Positions 44,501 through 54,557 of a stretch of 64,000 nt of DNA are shown piece after piece. Under the pieces are notes generated by a model. The model was given only the letters and a program-made list of their open reading frames with translations, searched no databases and was not told the DNA's origin. Source of the stretch: Acinetobacter guerrae (lineage in GTDB: Bacteria > Pseudomonadota > Gammaproteobacteria > Pseudomonadales > Moraxellaceae); contig NZ_LXGN01000001.1 in assembly GCF_009372255.1 (NCBI RefSeq), forward strand, positions 1 through 64,000. Direction: 5' to 3'. Position numbers and translations under genes: made by a program. Numbering within the stretch: position 1 is the stretch's first letter; each line of letters begins with the position of its first letter.

Positions 44501-44617
44501 CTGAGGCAAAGCCGCGACGGGTAAACGAAAATATGCCAATACGCCAAGCAAAGTAATGGCAATGCCCAATAAAACGCTAGCAACAGGTCGATGAACAAAC
44601 AGAGCAAATATATTCAA
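41513..44617 (-). CDS. mdtC: RND efflux permease, MdtC-like
   Basis: The 1034-residue inner-membrane transporter has 12 helices and two large periplasmic loops. The proton-relay pair is in [17 protein letters not shown] (helix 4), and the C-terminal helices carry the matching lysine region ([17 protein letters not shown]). The start [21 protein letters not shown] is typical of MdtC. It overlaps the preceding permease gene by four bases (ATGA). Its partner is the MdtB-like protein; in MdtABC and MuxABC the two permeases form heterotrimers. The symbol is by family resemblance. Confidence 0.85.
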   Translation of the reverse strand: MNIFALFVHRPVASVLLGIAITLLGVLAYFRLPVAALPQADIPTIVVRANLPGASPESMSATVSTPLERAMMGVSGVKAINSSSSQNSTQVTLHFDLDTDINEAAREVQAAINAAISQLPSGMPSPPEYFKVNPSQSPIFYLALSSKYLSAGQLYELATNQLQPNLAQISGVGEVEIDGASMPAVRIVLNPNALISQGVSLEQVRQAVEKSNVVQSLGVIENQQHRWQVALSTDLKAAADFDNLIIHQTSQGIVRLKDISKVEDSVENRYVSGFHNGEPAVIIKISRQPNANTIATIEKIKAKLPELNSLIPADAQLTTVMDGSEIIHAGLKEARDTLLFSMLLVVIVVALMLGRLQSAIVPTIAMLVTLIGATSLVYLAGFSLNNLSIMAVIVAIGLVVDDAIVVLENIERHIEQGETPFNAAIQGVREVGFTLIAMNLALIVIFISVLFMGGVIERLFREFSLTLVFIVILSVFVSLILTPSLSARCLKPLNSQNNQVLYAYSQRMMQYLTQHYLHSLKWIMRHAYLAILLWLGAIAGSIYLYQSLPKKILPEQDTGRIETFIRGDDGFSFQIMQPKILTFSQSLLKDPAIKDVIGTSGGAGGTTNSFFMVSLKPKAERDGKTTHEIAERIRQNAPWLAGAIFSARVQQDLDLEDLFAASGGQDYLLLLQSDDVALLRKWAPKVAEAMQKLPELEEVETLGDEGAQHVTLDIHREAARRLGVDIESISSVLNNSFSQRQISTIYDQTNQFHVVMEIDKRFTENPESLANIKVPNQNGEYVPLTNFATWSYGITNDRVHRRNQYAAMGIGYVLKQGYTAEQAETAIRGVLPQVMLPNQIFVATDKDVEAESLQAGLSTPMLLLAVIVLIYIVLGVTYESMLHPLTILSTVPAVALGGLLTLWLFNFEFSLIALLGMFLLIGIVVKNAILLIDFTLQQRRLGKTAFESILSAAALRFRPILMTNTAALLGAIPLALSTTEGSELRQPLGIVIVGGLALGQLLTLYTTPVMYLLLEKLAQMCKQFNITNAFGYRR

Positions 44618-47600
44618 GTGATTGCCCCTGATTCATCAACAGATGGATTTATTTTGTTCTGCTGATGCTTGATTCGTTGTAAACGATCGAAAAACAGATA
44701 AACCACAGGCGTGGTAAATAAAGTGAGAATTTGGCTTAGGATAAGACCACCAACCATTACAATACCTAATGGCTGACGTAATTCAGCGCCAGAACCAGAC
44801 GCTAGCATGAGAGGAATTGCGCCGACAAGTGCGGCTAATGTCGTCATTAAAATCGGTCTAAAACGCATTAAGGCAGCTTGATAAATCGCTTGTTCAGGAG
44901 ATAAACCTTCATTGCGTTGGGCTGCCAGTGCAAAATCGACCATCATGATGCCGTTTTTTTTCACGAGTCCAATGAGCAAAATAATCCCGATCAGCGCGAT
45001 CATATCGAGTGGCTGATTGACCATAAATAATGCCAATAATGCACCAATGGCTGCGGACGGTAGCGTAGAAAGAATGGTAATGGGATGAATAAAACTTTCG
45101 TACAAAATACCCAGTACAATGTACATCGTGACAATTGCAGCAATGACTAGCCAGAAAGTATGTTGTCGCGAATTTTCAAAAGCGGCTGCCGCACCTTGTA
45201 AACTCAGATTGATTTCAGCAGGAGGTTTTAGTTCCTGTTCTACTCGCTTGATCGCTCGAATCGCTTCACCAAGTGATACACCTTGCGCCAGATTAAATGA
45301 AATGGTATTGGCTGGAAATTGGGCTTGTTGTTGCAAAACACTTGCCACTCTTTTTTGCTCAATACTTGCCACAGCACTCAGTTGTATTGCTTCACCATTT
45401 GCATTATGAATATAGGTCTGGTTTAAACCATCAAGCCCTTGGGTCAATGCAGGATCAAGTTCCAATACAATCCGATATTGATTGGACTGTGTATACAAAG
45501 TCGCAATCTGGCGTTGTGCAAATAAATTTTGCAATGCCAGACTAATATCTTCAATGGAAAGTCCTAAACGCGCTGCGGCATCTCGATTGACATCAATATA
45601 AGCCTGCAATGCTTGTCCACCATTTTCACTGGTGACATCTGAAAACTCAGGCTGTTGCTTTAATGCATCAACCAAAACAGGTGTCCATTGTTGTAAATCC
45701 TGAGTTTTTGCTGCGCTGAGACTGAGTTGATATTGGGTACGACTAATTTTGTCTTCAATACTGAGTTCCTGAACGGGCTGCATCCAAGCATGAATCCCTT
45801 GTACATCAGCAAGTTGATCTCGTAATCGATCAATCACCTGCTCCGCCGAACTTCGCTCTGCATGTGGTTTTAGATTAATTAAAATACGGCCATTACTGAG
45901 TTTTGGATTATTGGCATCAATGCCAATAAATGAGGACAAACTCGCAACAGCGGGATCTTTTAAAATCTGTGCGGCCAAGTTTTGCTGACGTTCACTCATC
46001 GCCTGAAAAGAAATATCGTCTGGTGCTTCAGTCACCACTTGGATGACACCACTATCCTGCACAGGAAAAAATCCTTTAGGAATCATCCAATATAAAACAC
46101 CTGCTAAAATCACGGTACTCAACATAATACTGAGCATAAGTGGCTGATGTTTAAATACCCACTGTAATGCTTTTGCATAGCGGTCAATGACTTGATCCAG
46201 ACTCCATCGGCTATTTTTTTGATGATGTTTATTTTCTTTAAGTAAGTAAGCACACATCATCGGCGTGAGTGTTAAAGACACCACCAAAGAAAGTGCGATC
46301 GCTGCCGCTAAAGTCACCGCGAATTCATGAAATAAGCGTCCGACGACATCGCCCATAAACAGCAATGGAATCAAAACGGCAATTAATGAAATAGTCAGTG
46401 AAATCAGGGTAAATCCTATTTCCTTTGCACCCTTGAGTGCAGCCTGTAATAGATTTTCTCCTGCTTCACGATGCCGCGTAATATTTTCCAGCATGACAAT
46501 CGCATCATCAACCACAAAACCAGTGGCGATGGTCAGAGCCATGAGCGTCAGGTTATTTACCGAGAACCCGAGAAAATACATCAATACAAAAGTGCCAATA
46601 ATCGACAATGGCACGGCAATACTGGGAATCATGGTCGCGGACAAATTTCTTAAGAAAAGGAAAGTGACCATCACCACCAGACACACTGCAAAAACCAATT
46701 CTTTTTGTACATCACGGATCGAACTCCGAATGCTTTCAGTACGATCCGTCAAGACTCGAATTTTTACACTTTCAGGTAGATTTTTTTGCAATTCAGGTAA
46801 AATATTTTTGATCTGGTCTGCGACCTGAATCACATTGGCATAGGGCTGACGTTGTACATTGACTAAGATTGCAGACTGCTGATCTGCCCAAGCTGCCATA
46901 TAGCGGTCTTCACTTCCTTCCTGAATCTGTGCAACATCTTTCAAACGAATAGGTGCACCATTGTTCCAGCGCAAAATCAAATTTTCATAATCTGCAATAG
47001 AACGAATCTGATCATTGGCATCTAGCATCGTGGTCCGATATGGCCCATCAAAACTGCCTTTAGGCTGATTGGCATTGGCGGAATTAATGGCTGAACGAAC
47101 ATCCTCAGCACTCATTTTATAAGCTGCCAGTGCTGTTGGATTCATTTGAACACGTATAGCGGGACGTTGCCCACCCGCCAAACTGACCATTCCCACACCA
47201 GATAATTGTGATAATTTTTGTGCGATGCGCGTATCCACCATGTCATAAACAGTGGTGAGGGGCAAAGTATCTGAACTGACCGCCAAAGTAATCACAGGCA
47301 CATCGGCAGGGTTTACTTTTCGGTAGACAGGTGGCGTCGGTAGATCATTGGGCAATTTACTACTTGCCGTACTTAAAGCAGATTGTACTTCTTGTTCAAC
47401 CACCCCTAACTCAGCACTGAGTTCAAATTGTAAAGTAATGACAGACGCACCGACAGAACTGTTTGAGGACATCTGCTTGAGTCCAGCAATTTTTCCCATT
47501 TCACGTTCGAGTGGTGCTGTAATGGTTCTTTGAACCGTATCTGGATTAGCACCTGGTTGAAAGGTATAAACCTGAATAATAGGATAATCGACTTGTGGTA

Positions 47601-47709
47601 ATGCCGAAACAGGTAAAAACCGCCAAATAAGTAAACCACTAAATAGTAGTGCCAGCATTAACAATGTGGTGGCAACGGGTCGTAAAATAAAGAAACGGGA
47701 AATATTCAT
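44614..47709 (-). CDS. mdtB: RND efflux permease, MdtB-like
   Basis: The 1031-residue permease starts [20 protein letters not shown] and carries the helix-4 pair in [17 protein letters not shown]. It lies 5 bases after the adaptor gene and overlaps the next permease by four bases. Together they form an MdtABC/MuxABC-type heteromeric pump. In other bacteria such pumps export novobiocin, deoxycholate, aromatic compounds or siderophores. Here the neighbouring TonB receptor, the FecIR pair and a Fur-box-like site favour a role in siderophore or metal-chelate export. That is context-based. Confidence 0.85.
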   Translation of the reverse strand: MNISRFFILRPVATTLLMLALLFSGLLIWRFLPVSALPQVDYPIIQVYTFQPGANPDTVQRTITAPLEREMGKIAGLKQMSSNSSVGASVITLQFELSAELGVVEQEVQSALSTASSKLPNDLPTPPVYRKVNPADVPVITLAVSSDTLPLTTVYDMVDTRIAQKLSQLSGVGMVSLAGGQRPAIRVQMNPTALAAYKMSAEDVRSAINSANANQPKGSFDGPYRTTMLDANDQIRSIADYENLILRWNNGAPIRLKDVAQIQEGSEDRYMAAWADQQSAILVNVQRQPYANVIQVADQIKNILPELQKNLPESVKIRVLTDRTESIRSSIRDVQKELVFAVCLVVMVTFLFLRNLSATMIPSIAVPLSIIGTFVLMYFLGFSVNNLTLMALTIATGFVVDDAIVMLENITRHREAGENLLQAALKGAKEIGFTLISLTISLIAVLIPLLFMGDVVGRLFHEFAVTLAAAIALSLVVSLTLTPMMCAYLLKENKHHQKNSRWSLDQVIDRYAKALQWVFKHQPLMLSIMLSTVILAGVLYWMIPKGFFPVQDSGVIQVVTEAPDDISFQAMSERQQNLAAQILKDPAVASLSSFIGIDANNPKLSNGRILINLKPHAERSSAEQVIDRLRDQLADVQGIHAWMQPVQELSIEDKISRTQYQLSLSAAKTQDLQQWTPVLVDALKQQPEFSDVTSENGGQALQAYIDVNRDAAARLGLSIEDISLALQNLFAQRQIATLYTQSNQYRIVLELDPALTQGLDGLNQTYIHNANGEAIQLSAVASIEQKRVASVLQQQAQFPANTISFNLAQGVSLGEAIRAIKRVEQELKPPAEINLSLQGAAAAFENSRQHTFWLVIAAIVTMYIVLGILYESFIHPITILSTLPSAAIGALLALFMVNQPLDMIALIGIILLIGLVKKNGIMMVDFALAAQRNEGLSPEQAIYQAALMRFRPILMTTLAALVGAIPLMLASGSGAELRQPLGIVMVGGLILSQILTLFTTPVVYLFFDRLQRIKHQQNKINPSVDESGAIT

Positions 47710-47714
47710 TGCAC

Positions 47715-48923
47715 TTAACCACGTGCTGTTTTTGTTGTTGCAGATGGCGCTTTTTCATCTTGAACAACTTGAGCTTCTTTACCTTCAGCAAGACGGTCTA
47801 TTCCTTCTAAAACGACTTGCTCATTGCCTTGTAATCCTTGTAAAACCTCTGTCTGCCCATTCGAACTAATGCCTAGTTTAAGCATGCGGATTTCAGCTTT
47901 ATTTTCTTTATTAATAATATAAACATAAGTCCCTTTAGCGCCGTTTTGAATGGCATCTGTGGGAATGTTGACTGCATTTTCAATGGTCTGGGCGTTTAGA
48001 CGTACATTGACAAATTGATTTGGAAATAACGCATCATCGCGATTTTCAAAAATAGCTTTGAGTTTTAAAGTACCTGTATTGGTATCAATCTGATTATCAA
48101 GTGCTTCCACATAACCCATAGCAAGTTGTTTTTTTTCTGAGCGATCCCACGCAGTAACTTGAACTTTCTGACCCTTTTGCACAGAAGCTCGCAACATGTC
48201 CAGATAATTTTCTGCCACCGCAAACTGTACATAAATTGGATGTACCTGTGTAATGCTGACTAGACCTGCTTCTTCATTGGCTTGGATTAAATTTCCCGCA
48301 TCTTTTTGTTTAAAACCGACACGTCCTTCAATGGGCGCATAAATCTTGGTATAGGAAAGTTGTAACTTTGCTGCATCGACCTGTGCCTGATTCGCCTGAA
48401 TTTGTCCTTTTAACTGGTTGACTAACGCTTGTTGCTGTTCAACTTGTTGTCTGGCAATAGAGTCCTGTTTAAAAAGTAATTGATATCTGTTCAGTTCACT
48501 TTCAGCATTACGCAATTGAGCAAGATTTTGCTGTTGTGTACCTTGTGCTTGAGCTAGAGCGACCTGAAAAGGTGCTGGATCAATCTGGGCTAAAAGTTGA
48601 CCTTTTATGACCGATTGACCATCTTTAAAATAAATTTTTTGTAAAACACCCGATACCTGACTTTGTACTTTGACCAAATGAGTTGGAATAACTGTCCCAA
48701 TTGCTTTAATTTCAAGCTGTAAATCATTTCGTTGTACAGGTATGACGCTGACTGGAACTGGTTTACTCCACTGGCTATATTCCTGTGTAGGCACCTGACT
48801 CGATTTCCACCAATAGATCGCTATGGCAATTGCCAAGATGACAATTACGAATAGCACTAACCATTTTGTATTTTTTGGGAGAGTTTGAGATTTTTTTTCA
48901 ACATTCAACGGTTGTTCTATCAT
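47715..48923 (-). CDS. mdtA: RND periplasmic adaptor (membrane fusion protein), MdtA-like
   Basis: The 402-residue adaptor has an N-terminal anchor helix (about 20-40), a lipoyl-like domain ([20 protein letters not shown]), an alpha-helical hairpin (about 120-190, rich in Q and A coiled-coil residues) and a beta-barrel domain. ATG 48923 is preferred to GTG 48932 because AAGTGA lies 6 bases upstream of it. It heads the operon; a Fur-box-like sequence lies 160 bases before it. It joins the permease pair to the lipoprotein channel encoded at 40084. Confidence 0.85.
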   Translation of the reverse strand: MIEQPLNVEKKSQTLPKNTKWLVLFVIVILAIAIAIYWWKSSQVPTQEYSQWSKPVPVSVIPVQRNDLQLEIKAIGTVIPTHLVKVQSQVSGVLQKIYFKDGQSVIKGQLLAQIDPAPFQVALAQAQGTQQQNLAQLRNAESELNRYQLLFKQDSIARQQVEQQQALVNQLKGQIQANQAQVDAAKLQLSYTKIYAPIEGRVGFKQKDAGNLIQANEEAGLVSITQVHPIYVQFAVAENYLDMLRASVQKGQKVQVTAWDRSEKKQLAMGYVEALDNQIDTNTGTLKLKAIFENRDDALFPNQFVNVRLNAQTIENAVNIPTDAIQNGAKGTYVYIINKENKAEIRMLKLGISSNGQTEVLQGLQGNEQVVLEGIDRLAEGKEAQVVQDEKAPSATTKTARG

Positions 48924-49086
48924 TACATTCACTTAAATCGATATCAATATTGATCAAATAACCTTCATCCCGCTTCCCCTTTAAAGCCTGTTTAATGGGA
49001 TGAAAATTGCATTTGTATTCACTAAGACGTTTGAAACAGCGAAAAAGGTTCAATCTTCGTGTAAGGAATTGTATATTATTTTCATA

Positions 49087-49105
49087 AACGATTCTCATTA
49101 TTATT
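49087..49105. promoter_or_regulatory. Fur-box-like site upstream of the RND operon
   Basis: ACGATTCTCATTATTATT reads on the minus strand as AATAATAATGAGAATCG, which matches the Fur consensus in its central part. It lies in the 257-base gap between the adaptor gene and the MFS gene. Confidence 0.5.
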
Positions 49106-49132
49106 AAAATTAGCTTAATTTTTTTAATAATT

Positions 49133-49155
49133 CTGAAATTAAATTTTAATTTCAG
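49133..49155 (-). terminator. AT-rich hairpin after the MFS gene
   Basis: CTGAAATTAAA (49133-49143) and TTTAATTTCAG (49145-49155) are perfect inverted copies. It lies just beyond the MFS stop at 49181 on the minus strand and is the likely end of that transcript. Confidence 0.5.
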
Positions 49156-49180
49156 ATTTTCTGATTGTAATCATGGATGT

Positions 49181-50380
49181 CTATTGCTTTGATGCCATCC
49201 ATTTATTCTGAACATTGATACGCTTTGGAATAAAAATAAACGAGAACAATAATAAGACTGCCGCAATCCAATAAGGCAACTCATTTTTATAGTGATAAAG
49301 TATGGTTGCAATAAACGGTGAAACAAGCATCGACATCCCTTGTGCAGCAGAAATTAATCCTGATGCGGCACCCTGTTCATGTGCATCAACAGCCAGTGAG
49401 GTCATGGTATTGATCATCGGCAGAATTAAACCGCCACCAATTCCCATCATTACAGCACTAACAATAAAGAAAAATAAGCCTTGAGTAAGCGTAAACATAA
49501 TTGTTCCAAGTGCCATGCAGAGCATGCCGATGCCGAGTAGCAATAAATGACGATTTGGTTTTAATTTAGAAATCAGAACTTGTACGATAATCAAAGTCAA
49601 ACCGACTGCGCTTAGCGTCATGCCTGCCACAGTCGCACTTTGCTGCTGTGTCGCCAATTGCAAATGGTCTTTGCTAAAAAAACCAATACACATATTAAAA
49701 GTAAAAATGCAATTCATGGTGAGAAACATCACCACAACTTCAAACCAGATTCGTGAATCTGTCATTTTTAACTGAGTTCTCTCAGTTACATTTGAAACCA
49801 ATCGATCACTTTCCTGCACTTTAAAATGCGTTAAGATCAACGCAAATAGAGGCATAATAGCGGCAAAATAAAAAGCAAAACTTAAGTCAAAACTAGAAAG
49901 TATTCCACCGATGAAAGGCCCAAGAAAAATAGCAATACCAGCAGCTGCTCCTAACATCGCAATCTTTGACGCACGTTCTTCGGGCGCATAATGGTCCGCA
50001 ATATAGCCCACCATGACTGGATTAATCCCTGAGAAAAAAGCAGCAATAATACAGCGCAAGATCAACATCACCAGTAACATGGTTAAAATGCTTAAGGGAT
50101 GTTGCAGTGTGTAGCCAATAAAAACTGCCCAAAGCAAATAAAAAACAAAGAAACCCAACGTCAAAGGTAATAAAACTTTTTTCCGGCCAAGTTCATCACT
50201 TCGCTGCCCCCAGAATTTTGCACTGAGCATCCAAAATAAACCTGAAAGACTTACGATTAAACCTGCATGCCATTCTTGTAAACCTTGAGTTCGAATCACT
50301 GGGCCTATGACTGGGAGAATCATCATAAATGCCATTTGTAGCAGCATATAACTTAAAAACAACGCTTTAATAATATTCAT
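49181..50380 (-). CDS. MFS exporter (DHA1, TetA-like) with a Fur box
   Basis: The 399-residue transporter has 12 helices and the loop-2 motif GQRSDELGRKKVLL of drug/proton antiporters. It is transcribed toward the RND operon. A perfect Fur box lies 61-79 bases before its start, so it should be induced by iron starvation. With the nearby TonB receptor, a role in exporting a siderophore to the periplasm or outside is plausible; no siderophore synthesis genes are in the window. Drug efflux is the default family function. Confidence 0.75.
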   Translation of the reverse strand: MNIIKALFLSYMLLQMAFMMILPVIGPVIRTQGLQEWHAGLIVSLSGLFWMLSAKFWGQRSDELGRKKVLLPLTLGFFVFYLLWAVFIGYTLQHPLSILTMLLVMLILRCIIAAFFSGINPVMVGYIADHYAPEERASKIAMLGAAAGIAIFLGPFIGGILSSFDLSFAFYFAAIMPLFALILTHFKVQESDRLVSNVTERTQLKMTDSRIWFEVVVMFLTMNCIFTFNMCIGFFSKDHLQLATQQQSATVAGMTLSAVGLTLIIVQVLISKLKPNRHLLLLGIGMLCMALGTIMFTLTQGLFFFIVSAVMMGIGGGLILPMINTMTSLAVDAHEQGAASGLISAAQGMSMLVSPFIATILYHYKNELPYWIAAVLLLFSFIFIPKRINVQNKWMASKQ

Positions 50381-50683
50381 TTTTCTACCTGATCTATCTT
50401 TGGTTTTGACTGATCATTCAATTATTCCAAAGTTAATTATAATGATAATTATTATCATTTAAAAGTATTTTACTCATCTTTATGTCACAAAGATTTGGAA
50501 AAGTATGATCGGTCAGCTATTCAAATCAGAAAAAAAATGAATAACAAAATCATCTATTGTAATTTGTATGGAAATCTCAATATATCGTGATATCGAACTA
50601 GAATGTATTATTCAAATTCAGCTTAAAATGTAAATTATATATTTAATCAATGGTTTAACCATTTTTAAAGGAGTTATCTATCT
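50381..50683. promoter_or_regulatory. Divergent control region with a Fur box
   Basis: This 303-base gap lies between the MFS gene (minus) and the quinone oxidoreductase gene (plus). It holds one Fur box at 50441-50459. The right part is AT-rich without further recognisable structure. Confidence 0.55.
50441..50459. promoter_or_regulatory. Fur box
   Basis: AATGATAAT-T-ATTATCATT is a perfect 9-1-9 palindrome and contains the full 7-1-7 Fur core TGATAAT-T-ATTATCA. Confidence 0.85.
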
Positions 50684-51682
50684 ATGACAAATCTACCGAA
50701 CAAAATGCTTCATATAGAAATTTCACAATTTGGTGAACCTGATGTTTTAAATGTCGTTGAAGCTGAAATACCCCGCCCTAAATCTAGCGAAGTTCTGATT
50801 CAGGTCAAAGCTGCGGGTATTAATCGTCCTGATGTATTACAACGCAAAGGCTTATATCCCATGCCTAAAGGAGTTACGCATATTCCAGGGCTTGAAGTTG
50901 CAGGTATTGTTGTCGAAATTGGGAAAGATGTTCAAGATTTTAAAATTGGTGATCGAGTCTGTGCGCTTACCAATGGTGGTGGCTACGCAGAATATTGCAT
51001 TGTTCCCGCTAGCCAAACACTGATCATTCCTAAAAATTTAAGCTTTGTTCAGGCAGCGGCAATTCCAGAAACCTACTACACAGTGTGGGCAAATTTATTT
51101 GATATTGGTCAGCTAAAAAATGGTGAAACAGCCTTGATTCACGGTGGGGCTAGTGGAATAGGAACGACTGCTTTATCGCTTTGTCATGCATTGGGTATTC
51201 AGACTTTTTGTACAGTGGGCAGCGATGAAAAAGTCGAAGAACTTAAAGGAATTAGCACTGCAATTAATTATAAAAAAGATGATTTTGAACAAATTGTTTT
51301 AGAGAAAACGGATCAAAAAGGTGTCGATGTCATTTTAGATATCGTAGGTGCAAAATACTTTAACCAAAATATGAATTTACTCAAACGAGATGGGCGTTTG
51401 GTGATTTTAGGCTTTATGGGTGGACGTATGGCAAAAGAATTTGACCTACAGCAACTCATTTTAAAGCGAGCAAAAGTCACAGGTTCAACCATGCGTGCTC
51501 GTACTGATCAGGAAAAAGCTGAGATTACTCAATCATTAAAGCAAACGGTTTGGCCTTTACTTGAACAAGGTAAAAGCCTTCCTATTATTTATAAAACCTT
51601 TGCATTTGAAGATGTTGCAAAGGCACATACAACAATGGAGAAAAGTGAGCATATTGGCAAGATTGTGCTGGAATTGAATTAA
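50684..51682 (+). CDS. NAD(P)H-quinone oxidoreductase, zinc-independent MDR family (PIG3/QOR-like)
   Basis: The 332-residue medium-chain oxidoreductase starts with a GroES-like domain (VLIQVKAAGINRPDVLQRKGLYP, GLEVAGIVVEIG, IGDRVCALTNGGGYAEY) and has a Rossmann domain (IHGGASGIGTTALSLCHALG). The zinc-ligand cysteines of alcohol dehydrogenases are missing, as in quinone reductases. It would reduce quinones or enones with NADPH. AAAGGAG precedes the ATG. It stands alone with its own terminator. Confidence 0.8.
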   Translation: MTNLPNKMLHIEISQFGEPDVLNVVEAEIPRPKSSEVLIQVKAAGINRPDVLQRKGLYPMPKGVTHIPGLEVAGIVVEIGKDVQDFKIGDRVCALTNGGGYAEYCIVPASQTLIIPKNLSFVQAAAIPETYYTVWANLFDIGQLKNGETALIHGGASGIGTTALSLCHALGIQTFCTVGSDEKVEELKGISTAINYKKDDFEQIVLEKTDQKGVDVILDIVGAKYFNQNMNLLKRDGRLVILGFMGGRMAKEFDLQQLILKRAKVTGSTMRARTDQEKAEITQSLKQTVWPLLEQGKSLPIIYKTFAFEDVAKAHTTMEKSEHIGKIVLELN

Positions 51683-51688
51683 TCTATA

Positions 51689-51720
51689 ATGGGGAGGTAA
51701 AGCTGCCTTCCCCTCTTTTA
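51689..51720 (+). terminator. Terminator after the quinone oxidoreductase gene
   Basis: GGGGAGG and CCTTCCCC pair with one bulge, followed by TCTTTTATT. Confidence 0.7.
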
Positions 51721-51815
51721 TTCGAATAATAGATTTAATAAATAGCGAGAGAAACGCTTTAACTTCACACATTAGTGTTATATTATAACAATAATTAAAA
51801 ATTTATGATGTATTC

Positions 51816-52514
51816 ATGATTTCTTTTAAATCTTTATCTTGCATGACGATCTTGCTACTAGGATTAACAGCATGTACCCAACAACCACAACCCATTCCAT
51901 CACAAAAAATAGTTGTTCCAATCTCAGATAAAGCCAAAATATTACATAAAAGAACGCCTGTATCTTACTTCATTTGGATCGCGCATCCGTACAATGCTGA
52001 TCGAGTTAAAAGCTATAAAAACTTTTTACAGCAACAAGGCGTACGACTCACTGTTCCAGACTTTGAACTTTTACGTTCCGCACGTGGCTGGCAAGAATGT
52101 CATTATGACCAATATGATGTACCAGACCAAAATGTATGGGTAAATATTGTCCCTACACTCAACTTATTATCAGTTTTAGTCCAAAATGGTGTTTTGACAG
52201 ACTTTGAAATAACATCAAGTTATCGATCCCCTGCTTTAAATCATTGTGTAAATGGCGCTCAATCATCTAGTCATATGCAAAATGCAGCAGTCGATTTTCG
52301 AATAGGTTCAGAATTTCCTAGTGCAGATGAAGCCATTGCAATAGCAGACAGTAAGTTGAAATTATGCAAATTTTGGCAAACAGAAGGTCAACAATACAAC
52401 ATGGGTTTAGGTGTCTATAGTACAGGTCAAATTCATATTGATACCAAAGGTTTTCGTACTTGGGGGCCTGATTTAAGTTGGCATAGTTCGATCTGTGGGG
52501 AAAAAATTCCTTAA
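51816..52514 (+). CDS. Peptidase M15-family lipoprotein (D-Ala-D-Ala carboxypeptidase-like)
   Basis: The 232-residue lipoprotein has a signal peptide with lipobox LTAC (cysteine at residue 20). The peptidase part carries the zinc-site pattern: SYRSPALNHCVNG, then HMQNAAVDFRIG (H...D) and a late QIHIDTKGFRTWG (H-x-D), the His/Asp/His set of M15 peptidases. It should trim peptidoglycan peptides at the outer membrane or in the periplasm. It is a single gene; the next gene is convergent. Confidence 0.8.
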   Translation: MISFKSLSCMTILLLGLTACTQQPQPIPSQKIVVPISDKAKILHKRTPVSYFIWIAHPYNADRVKSYKNFLQQQGVRLTVPDFELLRSARGWQECHYDQYDVPDQNVWVNIVPTLNLLSVLVQNGVLTDFEITSSYRSPALNHCVNGAQSSSHMQNAAVDFRIGSEFPSADEAIAIADSKLKLCKFWQTEGQQYNMGLGVYSTGQIHIDTKGFRTWGPDLSWHSSICGEKIP

Positions 52515-52532
52515 GCCCTTGCATCCTCTCAC

Positions 52533-53387
52533 TCAGATTGGACTTAGAGATATTTGAGACATTTTTGTCCAGAAAGCTTGCCAAAGAGATAAATAACGCT
52601 GCATAACCTCATGTAGTTCTGATTTATTTTCAGGGCGAATTGCTTGAATGCAAAGTAACCAAAGATCATTGGCATGATTATCGTCATTGGCCAAATTGTC
52701 CTGATCATTTGCTACACCATGACATGCGTAGTAACCCTGATCAAATATTTCACCAAATTTTTTCAGGTTCATATGTAGAGCTTCACTAAAGACAATCACT
52801 TGCTTTTCTGTAATTGATAAAATAAGCAATAAATTCAGATAGCTATGGTAATGACTACGTATAAAATCTTGTATCGCAAAAGCTTCAGATTCAATTTTTT
52901 CCTGCTCAATAGGATGATTTACCCCAAACTGTTCTAAAATTTTCAGATAATGAGCAAGATGAGACTTGGCTGGAGAACTTTGCTGAAGATCAACAGTATT
53001 GAACCCTAATTCATCGAGTAAATTTAAGGAAAGCAAGTAACGCGCATAAATTTTCGATAAAATTCGATTTTGAATATCAATATTTTGATTACTTTCTAGC
53101 TGATTTGCCTGAAAGATCAGCATACTTAATGCATCGGTAAAAATTTTTACAATACAATTTAAGTAATTGAGATGTATTGTTTTTAATTGCTGTAAATTTA
53201 ATTTTTGATGTTTTAAATCCTCTAAAATGTCATGCTCAAATAAAACATGCTGATCTATCTCTGTTCTAAATGGCTTAACTAATTCTGTATTAAATGTCCA
53301 CAAATCTGTTGGAATCGCATTTTTAATAAAAGCGATGACCTCAGCACGTGAGTCTTCAGATTGTGTAAATGACGGATTGTGAATCAT
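52533..53387 (-). CDS. Heme-oxygenase-like (iron-containing redox enzyme) fold protein, tentative
   Basis: The 284-residue all-helical protein shows the general plan of heme-oxygenase-like diiron proteins: NLLDELG (122-128), a central ITEKQVIVFSEAL helix with glutamates E194 and E202, and a late YYACHG...DDNHANDLW segment with H223, D235/236 and H238. Two points differ from typical members. No histidine follows the DELG glutamate at the usual spacing, and the H/DxxH region carries a short repeat (AND-QDNL-AND-DNH-AND) that lengthens the loop. It has no signal peptide. The start codon is just beyond a perfect 16-base inverted repeat. A TetR regulator is divergent. The assignment is tentative and no reaction can be named. 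Confidence 0.35.
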   Translation of the reverse strand: MIHNPSFTQSEDSRAEVIAFIKNAIPTDLWTFNTELVKPFRTEIDQHVLFEHDILEDLKHQKLNLQQLKTIHLNYLNCIVKIFTDALSMLIFQANQLESNQNIDIQNRILSKIYARYLLSLNLLDELGFNTVDLQQSSPAKSHLAHYLKILEQFGVNHPIEQEKIESEAFAIQDFIRSHYHSYLNLLLILSITEKQVIVFSEALHMNLKKFGEIFDQGYYACHGVANDQDNLANDDNHANDLWLLCIQAIRPENKSELHEVMQRYLSLWQAFWTKMSQISLSPI

Positions 53388-53708
53388 AGATTTTTATTTA
53401 ATATACAGAGTATTCAGTATATTAAATAAAAAATAATTGATCTATAGTAAAGACAACTGAATGATAAAAAAAACTTATTAAGAATAAGATAGTTATAAAA
53501 AATTAACATTTAAAGCGTATATTATGCCTGCGCCTCTCTTAGATTTATTCTTATAAGTACTCGGATTGCGCTAAGTGATTAAATTTTTTATCATATTTTC
53601 ATTTAAGCATCCACTTAAATGTTATACTTGAAAAATTGTTTAAACTAAATGATCTAATTATCGCCACTGTACGCCAAATGATGATGTATTTAGCAGGAAT
53701 CTCAAAAT
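53388..53708. promoter_or_regulatory. Divergent control region between HO-like gene and tetR
   Basis: This 321-base AT-rich region separates the two genes. It holds the inverted repeat at 53391-53432 right next to the HO-like gene. No coding frame is supported. Confidence 0.6.
53391..53432. promoter_or_regulatory. Perfect 16-bp inverted repeat, operator or 5'-leader hairpin
   Basis: TTTTTATTTAATATAC (53391-53406) and GTATATTAAATAAAAA (53417-53432) are perfect inverted copies around a 10-base loop. It ends 3 bases upstream of the ATG on the minus strand. It would cover any ribosome binding site of the HO-like gene as RNA, or serve as a site for the divergent TetR protein. Confidence 0.6.
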
Positions 53709-54272
53709 ATGTCGAAAAAAGATGACATTATACATACAGCTTTACGTCTTTTTAATGCCAATAGTTACAATTCTGTAGGTGTGGATCGCATTATTCAAGA
53801 GTCAGGTGTTGCAAAAATGACTTTTTATAAATACTTTCCTTCAAAAGCCAAACTGATAGAAGAATGTCTAGATCAACGTAACATGAATTTACAAGAATCT
53901 CTCACGACATCGTTACAGGCCTGTGATCAAGATGATGGCTTAGGGCGTATTAAAGCTATTTATTTTTGGTATTCAGCTTGGTTTCATACCGATGACTTTA
54001 ATGGTTGTATGTTTCAAAAAGCAGTGGAAGAAGTCTTTAAAATTTACCCTTCTACCATTCGACCTGCCCTTGAATATAAAGAATGGTTAACCAATATTAT
54101 TCTCGGTTTATTGACTCAACTTCAAATAAAAAATCCGTCTTCTTTAGCAAATCTACTGGTAAGCATTCTGGATGGAATGACCATGCAAGCACAGATTGAT
54201 AAAGACTCTGTCAAGATAGATGAATATTGGGCGCGAGTTGAGCGTTTAATTGAATTTGAAAGACAAATGTAA
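53709..54272 (+). CDS. TetR-family transcriptional regulator
   Basis: The 187-residue regulator has the TetR helix-turn-helix at about 5-50 (DDIIHTALRLFNANSYNSVGVDRIIQES, MTFYKYFPSKAKLIEECL) and an all-helical ligand domain. It is divergent from the HO-like gene and probably controls it, as is common for adjacent TetR pairs. AGGA lies before the ATG. The ligand is unknown. Confidence 0.85.
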   Translation: MSKKDDIIHTALRLFNANSYNSVGVDRIIQESGVAKMTFYKYFPSKAKLIEECLDQRNMNLQESLTTSLQACDQDDGLGRIKAIYFWYSAWFHTDDFNGCMFQKAVEEVFKIYPSTIRPALEYKEWLTNIILGLLTQLQIKNPSSLANLLVSILDGMTMQAQIDKDSVKIDEYWARVERLIEFERQM

Positions 54273-54387
54273 AGAAATAAAGCGTGAGTGGATATTATTA
54301 TTTTATTGTTATCATTGTATTATTTCACGCTTGCGTCTGAAACCTAAGCAACTTAATGAATAAAAATAAATTTATTTAAAAAGTTGA

Positions 54388-54453
54388 ACGTGCATAATTA
54401 AAATTATGCCTTCTTATGCATTAGTACATGCACGTGGAGGCTTATGTACTAAT
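54388..54453 (+). ncRNA. Possible structured RNA with alternative hairpins
   Basis: GCATAATT/AATTATGC (54392-54409) and ATTAGTACAT/ATGTACTAAT (54420-54453) can form separate hairpins. ACGTGCAT (54388-54395) can instead pair with ATGCACGT (54428-54435), which would disrupt both. Such alternatives are typical of switch-like leaders or of small RNAs. No gene starts within 300 bases, and there is no clear promoter or T-run, so this is only a candidate. Confidence 0.3.
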
Positions 54454-54541
54454 CTCAGAAAACACAATGATACTGTTTTGCATGGCTTGCCCTCTCTTTG
54501 TTATATAAAACTGCACAATCTAAAATAATTATAAAGGTATA

Positions 54542-54557
54542 CATACAGGTCTGTATG
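54542..54557. promoter_or_regulatory. Palindrome, possible TetR-type operator
   Basis: CATACAG-GT-CTGTATG is a perfect 7-2-7 palindrome of the size bound by TetR or similar dimers. The tetR gene ends 270 bases upstream and arsR starts 213 bases downstream, so its target is unclear. Confidence 0.35.

Noticed and set aside
46433-46828. A 131-codon plus-strand frame
   Set aside because: It is antisense within the conserved MdtB-like gene and follows from that gene's codon pattern.
53707-53708. Possible phage or transposon genes anywhere in the window
   Set aside because: No integrase, transposase, terminal inverted repeats with target duplication or phage structural genes were seen; coordinates here are only nominal.
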